Virus record (IMG/VR): IMGVR_UViG_3300026512_000035
Location: 1 to 37,681 of that record
DNA from: a virus
Reading direction: 5' to 3' (one strand)
Length of the DNA stretch: 37,681 nucleotides
Shown: piece by piece, positions 23,161 through 30,669 of the stretch
Layout: the number at the start of each line of letters is the position of its first letter
How positions within the stretch are numbered: position 1 is the first letter of the stretch
Translations under genes and position numbers: made by a program
Notes under the pieces: generated by a model
The model's database searches: none
Seen by the model: the letters and a program-made list of their open reading frames with translations, nothing else
Told to the model about the DNA's origin: nothing

Positions 23161-23825
23161 AAAATCCGGCGAAAATCATATATACTTTTGTTCTATCCAT
23201 AGATAAAAATTCTCGTAATACTTCTACAATGATAGAAGCATATAAGACGATATTTGGGGTAAATAATATATTCCAAGTATATGAAAGATTGCATATCATT
23301 GACAACCAAATAGCACTGCTTGAAAAGATTCTTGAAAATTCAGGCAAACTGCAAAACTATAAAAATATGATAAGAGATACAAAAAACCTCGTTCATATGG
23401 TAAATCTAACCCAATCCCCGCAAGGGATAAAACAAATCATATCAAATATAAAGCCTTTATATATGGTATTGGCTGATGCTTTATGGGATAGTGTGGATGT
23501 AAAAGAGGATATAGATAGTGTTATAAAAGATATCGACGATTTTATAAAGAGTGTCAAAGCCTCAAGCTCTCTTAAAAGCAAAGAGAAGATCATTATCGTA
23601 AAGGTTACAAACAATCTTAAAGAAGCACTTGAGCTTTATCAGATAGGCGGATACGATAGACTTATAGAAGCACTTAAAACCTTTGAGTGTTTTACAAAAG
23701 ATGACAAAAAGGCTTCGTCCATCTATAAAAAAATAGAGGCTTTCATGGATAAAGCCTCAAAGGTAAAATCCGGCATAGAAACCTTGGAATATTTTAAGAC
23801 TGCTTTGATAAGTCTTTCTTTATAG
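23157..23825 (+). CDS. Hypothetical helical protein, immunity region
   Basis: 222 residues from the ATG at 23157-23159, chosen over an upstream Met because AGGAG lies 7 nt before and the start overlaps the previous stop. All helical, with heptad-like stretches (about 50-80 and 115-150). No signal peptide or membrane segment. As a gene beside the repressors it is probably expressed in the lysogen and could act in superinfection exclusion, but this is only by position. Confidence 0.55.
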   Translation: MKNPAKIIYTFVLSIDKNSRNTSTMIEAYKTIFGVNNIFQVYERLHIIDNQIALLEKILENSGKLQNYKNMIRDTKNLVHMVNLTQSPQGIKQIISNIKPLYMVLADALWDSVDVKEDIDSVIKDIDDFIKSVKASSSLKSKEKIIIVKVTNNLKEALELYQIGGYDRLIEALKTFECFTKDDKKASSIYKKIEAFMDKASKVKSGIETLEYFKTALISLSL

Positions 23826-24030
23826 CCTTTTTAACAAACTCCCAGTCTATATCTTTTTTGCCGGTGGCAAAGTCTATAACATTTCTTATGTCGATGATAT
23901 CCAGTATGATCATATCAAATACCCTTATCCATTTCTCATCAACACTCGCACCGTTTTTGTCATGTCTTAACTCATCTTTTAACTTTTGAGCTACTTCGTC
24001 AAGCTCCAGTATCAACTCTTTCATACTCAT
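23794..24030 (-). CDS. Small acidic hypothetical protein
   Basis: 78 residues from the ATG at 24028-24030, with AAGGA 7 nt upstream. Helical (MKELILELDEVAQKLKDEL). It is leftward, convergent with the 222-residue gene, which it overlaps by 32 nt. A TATAAT on the minus strand (24060-24065) lies upstream, next to an operator half-site, so it is probably repressor-controlled. Confidence 0.5.
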   Translation of the reverse strand: MSMKELILELDEVAQKLKDELRHDKNGASVDEKWIRVFDMIILDIIDIRNVIDFATGKKDIDWEFVKKAIKKDLSKQS

Positions 24031-24059
24031 AACCTCATCCTTTCTCAAAAATTTTATAG

Positions 24060-24137
24060 ATTATAGCATAAAAAAGTAAAAAAGTGTATTAATAATACCC
24101 TATTTAAGTTATTATTAAGTGTATTTATATTACACTT
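24060..24137. promoter_or_regulatory. Repressor operators, early rightward/leftward control
   Basis: AAGTGTA-7nt-TACACTT at 24117-24137 has the same 21-bp form as the operator at 21221. A lone AAGTGTA sits at 24082-24088, and an AATAATA/TATTATT dyad between them. A leftward -10 (ATTATA on the plus strand, 24060-24065) is flanked by the half-site, and the full operator overlaps a TATATT that could be the rightward -10. One repressor therefore probably controls both immunity ends, like lambda oL and oR. Confidence 0.7.
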
Positions 24138-24145
24138 TCAATATC

Positions 24146-24492
24146 GAAACGATTAAAACCGTTTCAAGTTCTTTAGTAAGCACTTCCATGAGGAGTAGGA
24201 AGACAAAAAGGAGTGTTATTCTCTCCTGTCGTCTTTATATTCGGGGACACCTTTAAACTTCCCTCCGGAAGTTTTGGGAGTGCTTACAAGTTTTTTTAAC
24301 TTCCCCCTTGCCGTCCGCGGCCACGGTAAGGCACTTTTTTAGTGATGTTGGCAAAGTCTTTCAAAAAGCTCGGAGACGGGAGCTAAGACTATTTATAAGG
24401 ACGCACACGGAGTTGACTCCTTGCTCCACCTTCCGAAATGCAACCGCAGATAGAAAATCTCTTCATTTTAAGTGTGCGTCCCTGTAAATAGT
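24146..24492 (+). ncRNA. Long structured leader or RNA before early genes
   Basis: The 458 bp between genes at 24030 and 24507 hold operators, then about 350 nt of stacked RNA folds. A GAAACG/CGTTTC hairpin is at 24146-24165. A 12-bp closing stem pairs 24176-24187 with 24276-24287 around two inner hairpins (AAGAC/GTCTT with AGGAG/CTCCT; AAACTTCC/GGAAGTTT). A GTCTT-AGCTC/GAGCT-AAGAC hairpin lies at 24356-24389. The last stem pairs 24388-24395 with 24485-24492 and 24399-24408 with 24472-24481 (18 bp) and ends just before the ribosome site of the first early gene. No ORF is present. It may be a regulatory leader, an antitermination element or a free RNA. Confidence 0.6.
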
Positions 24493-24506
24493 TTTAAGGA
24501 AAGCAG

Positions 24507-24722
24507 ATGCAAAAATATTTTTGTGCAAAAGTAAAATTTAAAGATCACAGCAATGTTCATACCGACTTAAAAGATAAAGAGTTTTGCTTGTTGGGATACA
24601 CAGACAATGCTATCGCATTAATCGAATGGGACAAAAGAGGAGAATATACCTTTGATTATTACACGGCAAGTTTAAAAGACTTGATAATCCTTGAACAATA
24701 CGAACTAAAGGCAAGCAGATGA
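24507..24722 (+). CDS. Early hypothetical protein
   Basis: 71 residues, first gene after the structured leader, with AAGGA before the ATG. Beta-rich with VKFKDHSNVHTDLKD and several aromatic residues. It overlaps the next gene by 4 nt (ATGA). No family recognised. Confidence 0.55.
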   Translation: MQKYFCAKVKFKDHSNVHTDLKDKEFCLLGYTDNAIALIEWDKRGEYTFDYYTASLKDLIILEQYELKASR

Positions 24723-25003
24723 CAAGAGAAGAAGCTTTTGAGTATATATTTCAAAATGATAAATCTTTCTATGAAGATATTAATATTAAAGTAGATGATA
24801 ATGGTAATATTGTTTATAAAAGGATAATTAAACATTTATATCTGCATAGAGTAAAAAATTTAATTAATAAAATATTTGATGATTTTGAAAAACAAAACAG
24901 TTGCGGCGGGTGTAAGAATAAACCAAAAAAGGGAGACAACTATCCTATGAAATGTGGAGTGTGTAGAAGGTTTTATGGGGATATGTATGAGTATGAAAGT
25001 TGA
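24719..25003 (+). CDS. Small protein with Cys4 zinc-ribbon-like end
   Basis: 94 residues. The N-terminal 55 residues are helical. The C-terminus has CGGC (62-65) and CGVC (79-82), spaced like a zinc ribbon, ending in FYGDMYEYES. It probably binds DNA, RNA or a protein through the zinc site. It is a member of the early operon. Confidence 0.55.
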   Translation: MTREEAFEYIFQNDKSFYEDINIKVDDNGNIVYKRIIKHLYLHRVKNLINKIFDDFEKQNSCGGCKNKPKKGDNYPMKCGVCRRFYGDMYEYES

Positions 25004-25020
25004 AAGGAGAGTAAATTAAA

Positions 25021-25422
25021 ATGAAAGAGATTAAATTTAGAATTTGGGATAAAAGAAGAAAAATGTTTGCAAAACAAATAACTACTTTTAAGTTTGATAG
25101 AGAAGGAAATACAAACTTAGTCGTCTATTTAGATAAGACAAACAAGACAAGAGAAATAATTGAACAAGAAAAAGTTTATACTAACGAATTTGAACTTCTA
25201 CAATACACAGGGTTAAAAGACAAGTTAGGTGTGGAGATTTACGAGGGAGATATTGTTAAATGTGAAAAAAATGGAATATGGGTAATTCGTTTTGATAATA
25301 GTTGTTTTAAAGCATTTGGGGCTTGTAAAAAAACTAAAACTTTAGTTGTTCCACAAATTCAATATAAAATTTTTGAAGTAATTGGAAACATACATAAGAA
25401 TAAGGAGTTGTTAAATGTTTAA
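25021..25422 (+). CDS. YopX family protein
   Basis: 133 residues with the family marks: MKEIKFRIWDKRRKMF at the start, ELLQYTGLKDKLGVEIYEGD in the middle and FEVIGNIHKNKELL at the end. YopX proteins are common in phage early regions. Their molecular role is not known. GGAG precedes the start by about 13 nt. It overlaps the next gene by 8 nt. Confidence 0.85.
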   Translation: MKEIKFRIWDKRRKMFAKQITTFKFDREGNTNLVVYLDKTNKTREIIEQEKVYTNEFELLQYTGLKDKLGVEIYEGDIVKCEKNGIWVIRFDNSCFKAFGACKKTKTLVVPQIQYKIFEVIGNIHKNKELLNV

Positions 25423-25651
25423 AGTATTAGATAAAGTGTGCGAGCCACAAAGAGCCACTAAATACAGCAGTTCAGTTGATTTATTTGCGAGAGAAAGTGT
25501 AACGATAGGTGCGGGAGAAACACAAAAAATCCCACTTGGGGTTAAAATAGACTTAGAAAAAATAAAAAAAATTACTCCAAATTATAATGAAATAGTTAAA
25601 TATTATGAAGCAATGATGACAAAAAAACTACACAAGGAGGATAAGATATAA
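25415..25651 (+). CDS. Truncated dUTPase-like protein
   Basis: 78 residues. Residues 1-48 follow the start of trimeric dUTPases: KVLDKVCEPQRATKYSSSVD (motif 1 region), LFARESVTIGAGE, then KIPLGVKI. Motifs 2 to 5, including the active-site Ser, Asp and Tyr segments, are missing, replaced by about 30 helical residues. Full enzymes have about 150 residues. It cannot hydrolyse dUTP alone; it may be a remnant or a regulator built on the dUTPase fold. Confidence 0.6.
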   Translation: MFKVLDKVCEPQRATKYSSSVDLFARESVTIGAGETQKIPLGVKIDLEKIKKITPNYNEIVKYYEAMMTKKLHKEDKI

Positions 25652-25653
25652 AA

Positions 25654-25735
25654 GGGGCGAAGTAGCCAGCTCCGCCCCACAAGTCGGTTAAAATGATTTT
25701 AGCAAATAATAGATAGCTAAAGATATATAACCGAC
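25654..25735 (+). ncRNA. Two nested hairpins after the dUTPase-like gene
   Basis: GGGGCG/CGCCCC (25654-25659/25673-25678) starts 2 nt after the stop codon. Then GTCGGTTA/TAACCGAC (25683-25690/25728-25735) encloses TTTAGC/GCTAAA (25698-25703/25716-25721). No U-run follows, so these are not plain terminators. The 185-nt gap up to the next gene has no other feature I can support. A cis-acting RNA signal within the early transcript is likely. Confidence 0.5.
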
Positions 25736-25836
25736 AAAAGCATAAGATAGTGGCTAACTACCTATATGCAACTTAGACATTTCCGATGGCACGATGATAG
25801 CATAAAAAGATTAAGAAATCGTTAAAAGGAGTTAAG

Positions 25837-25995
25837 ATGAATGCAAGACTTGAGTACCGCATAGTTCAAGTGGCTATAAGAGGAGGTATGACGACTGTTG
25901 GCGAACTGCTCTCATACCTCCAAGGCGGGGTCATAAAAAACCCTAAACGACATTGTATCAAAAAATACAGATTTAAGCTACTAAGAGGAGATTGA
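25837..25995 (+). CDS. 52-residue basic protein
   Basis: Starts MNARLEYRIVQVAIRGGMTT at 25837 with AAAGGAG 5 nt before. It contains a possible HTH (TTVGELLSYLQGG) and a basic end (KKYRFKLLRGD). It could bind DNA. It is followed after 1 nt by the next small gene. Confidence 0.55.
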   Translation: MNARLEYRIVQVAIRGGMTTVGELLSYLQGGVIKNPKRHCIKKYRFKLLRGD

Positions 25996-25996
25996 C

Positions 25997-26167
25997 ATGA
26001 GTAGTGGTGAATGGCAAATAATGATTTATACATTATGTTTTGCAACTTTCATATGGGTTTTAGTGGTCTCTTTTACAACCATAAAGGAGGACAAAAAGAT
26101 TTATAAAGATAGCGACTGGGTTATTGATATCGTAAATGGAAAACCCGTCAAGAAGGAGGTGAGATGA
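25997..26167 (+). CDS. 56-residue single-pass membrane protein
   Basis: MSSGEWQIMI, then one membrane helix (about residues 8-27), then a charged cytoplasmic tail. AGAGGA lies 5 nt before the ATG, and its stop overlaps the next start (ATGA). Function unknown. Confidence 0.55.
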   Translation: MSSGEWQIMIYTLCFATFIWVLVVSFTTIKEDKKIYKDSDWVIDIVNGKPVKKEVR

Positions 26168-27411
26168 GAAAAGAGATCATAAGCGGATTTGCAGGGCTGA
26201 CAGGCACTCCCAAAGAGGCATTTTTTAGAAGTATAAAGGTCCAAAACAAAGCTAAACAGTGGAGCATATCTCCGGTAAGGATAGAGTTTAAAGAGGGGAA
26301 TATCGTAGAAAACTCTAAGGAAGTTGCAAAAATGGTGGACTTGATGAAGTCTTGGGCTGGAAATGAGCTAAAAGTAGAGGATACATCCATATTAAAAGAG
26401 GATGAGGAGATATCAAGAACCATATACGAATGGTTTAAGGGTAGCAGGATACAGATAACCAAACCTCTTGATGAGATAAAAAGAAACTTTACCGCTCTTG
26501 AAAAAGAGATAAAAGTCATAACGGACTCTTTTAAGCAAAGACAAGATGAGCTAAAAGAGGAGATATACAAAGAGAGAGAGCAAAAGATAAGAGAGTATAT
26601 AGAAGAGAGCAATGAGCTACTAAAGCAGGAGGAAAATCTCGAAGTCGATCTTATCTCTTTACTTGATGACTATATACAAAGAAAGAGAAAATTCGGCATT
26701 TTAACCTCAAAAGGAGAGCTACAAAAGGCGATTAAGGGCGAGATAGACAGGAAGATAGAGGAGATAGTAAAACCTATCAGAGAGGAGAGAGAAAGAGCAA
26801 AACAAAAAGAGAACGACATAAAAAGGCTTACCTATGATCTGGAGGATATAAAGACAACCGGAGAGGTCGAAGAGCTTAAGGAGATAAAGAGAAAATTATC
26901 TATGAAGTTAAGCTCCGTAGAGGATATATACCCTTGTGCGGTCCAAGAGGCAAAAGTGGCTCTAAACTCAAAACTCTCTCTTATAGATGCAAACATAAAA
27001 ACCGCAGAGTACGAGAGAGAAAAAGAGCAACTTATCAAAAACGAAGACTCACTTATCCAAAAAGCCAAAGCGATAAAAGAGCTTTGCAAAAAAGATGATA
27101 TAGCCTCTTTAAAGACAAGCCTCGATGAGCTTAGAGAGCTTAGAGACAGGGCGGAACTATCCGAAACGATAAATAAGATAGACAAGATAGGTATAGAGGT
27201 AAAAGAGACTCTTACAGCACTAAAAGCTAAAAAGATAAGAAAAGAGGAGCCGGCAAAAGAGAGTGCTTTAAAAACCTTTTATATCCCTCTTGATGAACTT
27301 GAGGTACTATCCTCCATACCGGTAAAAGCCGAAAATGAGCAAAAGGCAAAAGAGGAATTTATAAAACTCTTTAAAAAACAGCTTGATTTTATGACATTAA
27401 GGAGCAAATAA
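26164..27411 (+). CDS. DUF1351-like coiled-coil protein of the RecT module
   Basis: 415 residues. Residues about 60-330 are long charged helices (IKRNFTALEKEIKVITDSF, then many E/K/R heptads), and the C-terminus is a small ALKTFYIPLDELEVL domain. Size, coiled coil and position right before recT match DUF1351 proteins, which accompany phage single-strand annealing proteins. It overlaps recT by 1 nt. Confidence 0.6.
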   Translation: MRKEIISGFAGLTGTPKEAFFRSIKVQNKAKQWSISPVRIEFKEGNIVENSKEVAKMVDLMKSWAGNELKVEDTSILKEDEEISRTIYEWFKGSRIQITKPLDEIKRNFTALEKEIKVITDSFKQRQDELKEEIYKEREQKIREYIEESNELLKQEENLEVDLISLLDDYIQRKRKFGILTSKGELQKAIKGEIDRKIEEIVKPIREERERAKQKENDIKRLTYDLEDIKTTGEVEELKEIKRKLSMKLSSVEDIYPCAVQEAKVALNSKLSLIDANIKTAEYEREKEQLIKNEDSLIQKAKAIKELCKKDDIASLKTSLDELRELRDRAELSETINKIDKIGIEVKETLTALKAKKIRKEEPAKESALKTFYIPLDELEVLSSIPVKAENEQKAKEEFIKLFKKQLDFMTLRSK

Positions 27412-28391
27412 TGAGTACAGCCGTAGCGATATATGCACGAAGAAGAGAGGAGCTTAAAAAAGCGATAGAGAAAAACAGAGAGTTACTTGGTGCCTTACCG
27501 CCAAGGAAACAAGAAGAGTTTAAGAAAAATTTTGTCGAACTTGCAAATAATGACTATCTCTTAAACAATACAAATATCAATCTTGTCGTAAAACTTGCGA
27601 TAGACCTTACAAAAATAGGACTTGACATCAATCCTTTCAAAAAAGAGGTCTATATCGTGCCTTTTGAAACGAAGATAAACAATCAAAAGATGATGGTCCC
27701 ACAAGCTATCATCCCCATGAAAGGAATACAAGAGATATATATCCAAGCCAACTTTTTGCTAAAAGTTTTCAAAGTGTGGGACATAGGCGACGGCATAGTA
27801 AAGAGCGAAGCCGATATGAGCTACAAAGAGCTTAGCCTTATAGATGAAACCGATAAAAAGTTTAGAGATAACTACTTCATAGGGTTTGATGTGAAGCTTA
27901 TAGACCTAAAAGGTGATCTACCGGAACAAAGGCAGTTTGTGAGCTACAAATATGCAAAAAGTGTCGTGAAAAATATGAAAGTCCCCGAAGAGTTCTACCT
28001 CGAAGGGCTGGTACACAAAGCAGTAAGAAAAGCATCAAGATATTTTGTGATACCTAAAGAGAGGATGAAAGATATAGTTGATGAAACAGAGACGGCAAAC
28101 GAAACCCTGATAAACGAAAAAGAGATCGAACCTCTACCAAGCAGGACCACAAAACCAAGCGACCCTCTTTTACTACAAAAGCAAAAACAGGAGAATATGC
28201 CAACAGCGAAAGAGGTTGTAAAGGAAAAAGAGAGGATAACGGTAGATACCTTTAGAGAGCTATACAAAAGTTTATCAGCCGAACAAAAAGGGGAGTTTTT
28301 AGGTCTAACGGAGGGAGTTGATCTAAATAGTTTAGGCGAGGAGGATTTGGAGAGTTTTTACAGGGAGGTAAAAGAGCATGTGGGAGCTTAA
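27411..28391 (+). CDS. RecT-like single-strand annealing protein
   Basis: 326 residues. The RecT core is visible: ELANNDYLLNNTNINLV, then AIDLTKIGLDINPFKKEVY, IVPF, and a central strand-rich part ending at a KAVRKASRYFVIP helix. The C-terminal ~80 residues are a variable linker and tail. It anneals single strands during recombination. The gene overlaps the exonuclease gene by 14 nt, forming an annealing protein/exonuclease pair. Confidence 0.75.
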   Translation: MSTAVAIYARRREELKKAIEKNRELLGALPPRKQEEFKKNFVELANNDYLLNNTNINLVVKLAIDLTKIGLDINPFKKEVYIVPFETKINNQKMMVPQAIIPMKGIQEIYIQANFLLKVFKVWDIGDGIVKSEADMSYKELSLIDETDKKFRDNYFIGFDVKLIDLKGDLPEQRQFVSYKYAKSVVKNMKVPEEFYLEGLVHKAVRKASRYFVIPKERMKDIVDETETANETLINEKEIEPLPSRTTKPSDPLLLQKQKQENMPTAKEVVKEKERITVDTFRELYKSLSAEQKGEFLGLTEGVDLNSLGEEDLESFYREVKEHVGA

Positions 28392-29172
28392 AAAGATAAG
28401 CGATGAGGAATACTTTGGGATAGGGGATATAGATATCTCCACCCCCAAAGAGCTTGTAGTAAGTGCCTCGTTTTTAAAGGATGTGTATAATAGGGGGTTA
28501 TATGAAGTTTTGCTTTTTGATAAAGAGATAGACGATAGCACAAGAAAAAACTTTGATATAGGCAAAAAGCTACACTCCTATATACTTGAAATGAGCGAAT
28601 TTGATAAAAAATACTACATGAGTGATATAATGGATCCGCTTGAGGATAGAGAGCTTTTAGAGACAAGTGAGGCTACCTTTTTGGAAGCGATAAGAAAAGA
28701 GTGTGCTTTAAAGTTCCCGCATCTTCTTGATGAAGTGGGAGCGGAGGTAGTGATAACCGGAGAGATAAACGGTGTAAAGGTAAAAGCCAAGTTAGACAAG
28801 ATAGCGATAGACGAAAATAGCAAGAAGATATATATCTACGATCTCAAATCAACCTCTATCCCCATGGGGAGTGTCAGCAGGGACAAGAGAGGCGAACCGT
28901 GGGAGATAAAAAGAGTTATAGATATGTATCACTATGATTTGCAGATCTATTTTTACAAACTTCTTGCTCAAAAGTGGGCTTATGCGATCTTTGAAAAAGA
29001 TTTTGAGGCGGAATGTTTTTTGGTATTTGCAAGTAAAGCCGACAAAAAAGTAAGAAAGATAAGGCTATCTTCAAAAACACTGCAAAGAGGCGAAGAGAAG
29101 TATATATCGGCTTTTGATGAAGTTTATAGCTTTGTGCATTACAACCTTGTAACAGATGAGCTTGTAGCATAG
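28378..29172 (+). CDS. RecE-like PD-(D/E)XK exonuclease
   Basis: 264 residues. The phage exonuclease pattern is present: ISTPKELVVSASFLKDVY at the start, FDIGKKLHSYIL (the conserved G..H helix), VKAKLDKIAID (catalytic Asp), IYDLKST (D-x-K) and YHYDLQIYFYKLL (motif with Tyr/Gln). It should degrade one strand of double-stranded ends to feed RecT. It lies directly after recT. Confidence 0.8.
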   Translation: MWELKKISDEEYFGIGDIDISTPKELVVSASFLKDVYNRGLYEVLLFDKEIDDSTRKNFDIGKKLHSYILEMSEFDKKYYMSDIMDPLEDRELLETSEATFLEAIRKECALKFPHLLDEVGAEVVITGEINGVKVKAKLDKIAIDENSKKIYIYDLKSTSIPMGSVSRDKRGEPWEIKRVIDMYHYDLQIYFYKLLAQKWAYAIFEKDFEAECFLVFASKADKKVRKIRLSSKTLQRGEEKYISAFDEVYSFVHYNLVTDELVA

Positions 29173-29184
29173 GAGGGTGCTACT

Positions 29185-29400
29185 ATGTGGGCTAAAAAGC
29201 GAAAACTTAAAAAAGTGATAGATATATCCGACAACACGATAAGAAGACTCATAAAAGAGGGGCATCTAAAAAAAGGGGTGCATTACGGCGAGTTGCCCGG
29301 AGTTAAAGGAATTTTCTATAACATCACGGAGATAACAAAGCTTTTGATGTCCCCTACCCCTACAACCGCAGAAAGGCTACTCGATGAAATCATGTTATAA
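29185..29400 (+). CDS. xis: Excisionase-like small HTH protein
   Basis: 71 residues, basic. It has a winged-helix pattern with SDNTIRRLIKEGHLKKGVHY and an aromatic GIFYNITEITKLL wing. AGGAGGG lies upstream of the ATG. It is next to the integrase, which makes a recombination directionality factor most likely. Confidence 0.65.
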   Translation: MWAKKRKLKKVIDISDNTIRRLIKEGHLKKGVHYGELPGVKGIFYNITEITKLLMSPTPTTAERLLDEIML

Positions 29401-29416
29401 TACCTTGAGGGTGCAT
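29396..29416 (+). promoter_or_regulatory. Integrase promoter with 12-bp repeat
   Basis: ATGT-TATAAT (TATAAT 29396-29401) lies at the end of the excisionase gene. TTGAGGGTGCAT follows at 29405-29416, at the expected start of transcription. The same 12-mer occurs inverted beside the attachment site, so Int or Xis may bind both. Confidence 0.5.
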
Positions 29417-29431
29417 GATGTAGAGGATATT

Positions 29432-30532
29432 ATGGCACATATCAAATCAAGGAGGACAAGCAAAGGAGTTAGGAGGCTCTATATAAGGTATTTTGTAAAT
29501 GGGCAGGAGAGAACAAAATCCACAAAGCTTGAAGATACCCCTAAAAACAGAGCCTTTTTAAAGAGTGAGGTTTTACCCGTTTTAAAAGAGAGGATAGCAA
29601 GCGGGTATTATGAGAGGGATAAGCTAACGGTTTTGCATTATGCAAAAGTCTATCTAAGAAGCAAAGAGCATCTTAAAACCTACTTTGAGATACAAAGCAG
29701 AGTTGACAAGATACTCAAGATATTCGCAGATAGAGAGATAGCGGATATAAAAGTGTATGAGTTAAGAGAGTGGATAGGGGGCATAAAACTATCGCCCAAA
29801 ACTCTCAGGACCTATGTTACAGATTTTAGAGGGATATTTGAGCTTGCATTCCAAGACGAGCTTATAGATGTAAACCCTTTTGACAAGATAAGATTGCCAA
29901 AGCACGAAAAGGGAGAGATACAAAGGTTTAGCGACGAAGATATGCTAAAAGTTTTACAAAAAGCTCCTCTTGAGCTAAAAAATTATTTTGGTATAGCTTT
30001 CTTTACCGGAATGAGATCGGGGGAGATCATAGCTCTAACGATAAGCGATATAAACTTTGAAAAAAGATATATCAATGTTACAAAGGGCATATCAAAGGGG
30101 ATTATCGGCACCCCCAAGACAAAAGCAAGCATTAGAAAAGTGCCGATACTTGATGATGCATATCCTTATCTAAAATCACAAGTCGAACTTGCTATAAAAA
30201 AGGGAAGCTTGTATCTTTTTAGCAAAAAAGACAAACAACCCTATAGAGACATAAGCTCTTTAAACGCCAAGCGGTTTCTGAGGCTTATCGGGGTACAAAA
30301 TAGAGTCTATGACACAAGACACACTTTTATATCCAAGATGTTAAATAGCGGAAAAGTAAAACTGTTAGAATTAGCCCAAATGGTGGGACATACAAACCCA
30401 CAAATGATACTTACCGTTTACTCAAAATATATCCAAAGTGAAGCGGTAAGTATCGATCTAAATATTGAACTGTCCCCTGATAGAGGGTACATTTCAGGGT
30501 ACAGCGAAAACCTTAAAGCCTATAAGTTTTAA
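29432..30532 (+). CDS. int: Tyrosine integrase
   Basis: 366 residues from the ATG at 29432 (GAGG 5 nt before). A longer frame from 29384 overlaps the excisionase gene and the promoter. The N-terminal arm and core-binding domains are followed by a catalytic domain with TGMRSGE (first Arg), the beta-hairpin Lys in TPKTKAS, DTRHTF (His/second Arg), MVGHTNP (His) and the Tyr nucleophile in LTVYSKY. It recombines attP with attB in the host initiator tRNA gene, whose 3' half lies 41 bp downstream. Confidence 0.93.
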   Translation: MAHIKSRRTSKGVRRLYIRYFVNGQERTKSTKLEDTPKNRAFLKSEVLPVLKERIASGYYERDKLTVLHYAKVYLRSKEHLKTYFEIQSRVDKILKIFADREIADIKVYELREWIGGIKLSPKTLRTYVTDFRGIFELAFQDELIDVNPFDKIRLPKHEKGEIQRFSDEDMLKVLQKAPLELKNYFGIAFFTGMRSGEIIALTISDINFEKRYINVTKGISKGIIGTPKTKASIRKVPILDDAYPYLKSQVELAIKKGSLYLFSKKDKQPYRDISSLNAKRFLRLIGVQNRVYDTRHTFISKMLNSGKVKLLELAQMVGHTNPQMILTVYSKYIQSEAVSIDLNIELSPDRGYISGYSENLKAYKF

Positions 30533-30573
30533 TTATATATTTTTTAAAATCCCAAAATTTAGGGCTTTAAAAT

Positions 30574-30618
30574 TGGTTGCGGGAGGAGGATTTGAACCTC
30601 CGACCTTCGGGTTATGAG
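30574..30618 (-). other. Attachment site core: 3' half of initiator tRNA-fMet
   Basis: On the minus strand the 45 nt read from the anticodon loop CTCATAA through CCCGAAGGTC, a T-arm with GGTTCAAATCC, and CCCGCAACCA. This is the 3' half of an initiator tRNA-Met(CAU). The 5' half is absent: the bases upstream do not form a tRNA. Integration here would restore a full host tRNA gene. It lies just after int. Confidence 0.85.
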
Positions 30619-30657
30619 TGCGATTTAATCGCTTTTATTGCTAAGCTTAAATAAAAA

Positions 30658-30669
30658 ATGCACCCTCAA
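30658..30669. repeat. Inverted copy of the integrase-promoter 12-mer
   Basis: ATGCACCCTCAA is the exact reverse complement of TTGAGGGTGCAT at 29405-29416. It is 40 bp beyond the tRNA core, a normal place for an arm-type Int or Xis site. The rest of the 207-nt gap up to the next gene is AT-rich, with a weak CCC/GGG hairpin after int. Confidence 0.55.

Noticed and set aside
24300-24389. Third member of the RNA A/B family
   Set aside because: It shares the CCGTC/GACGG pairing and the hairpin 3 geometry, but it lacks the hairpin 1 stem, the GA-TGG...CCA element and the linker. It is kept only as part of the structured leader.
30574-30640. Complete tRNA-fMet gene
   Set aside because: Only the part from the anticodon loop to CCA is present; the upstream bases cannot form the D-arm, anticodon stem or acceptor 5' strand.
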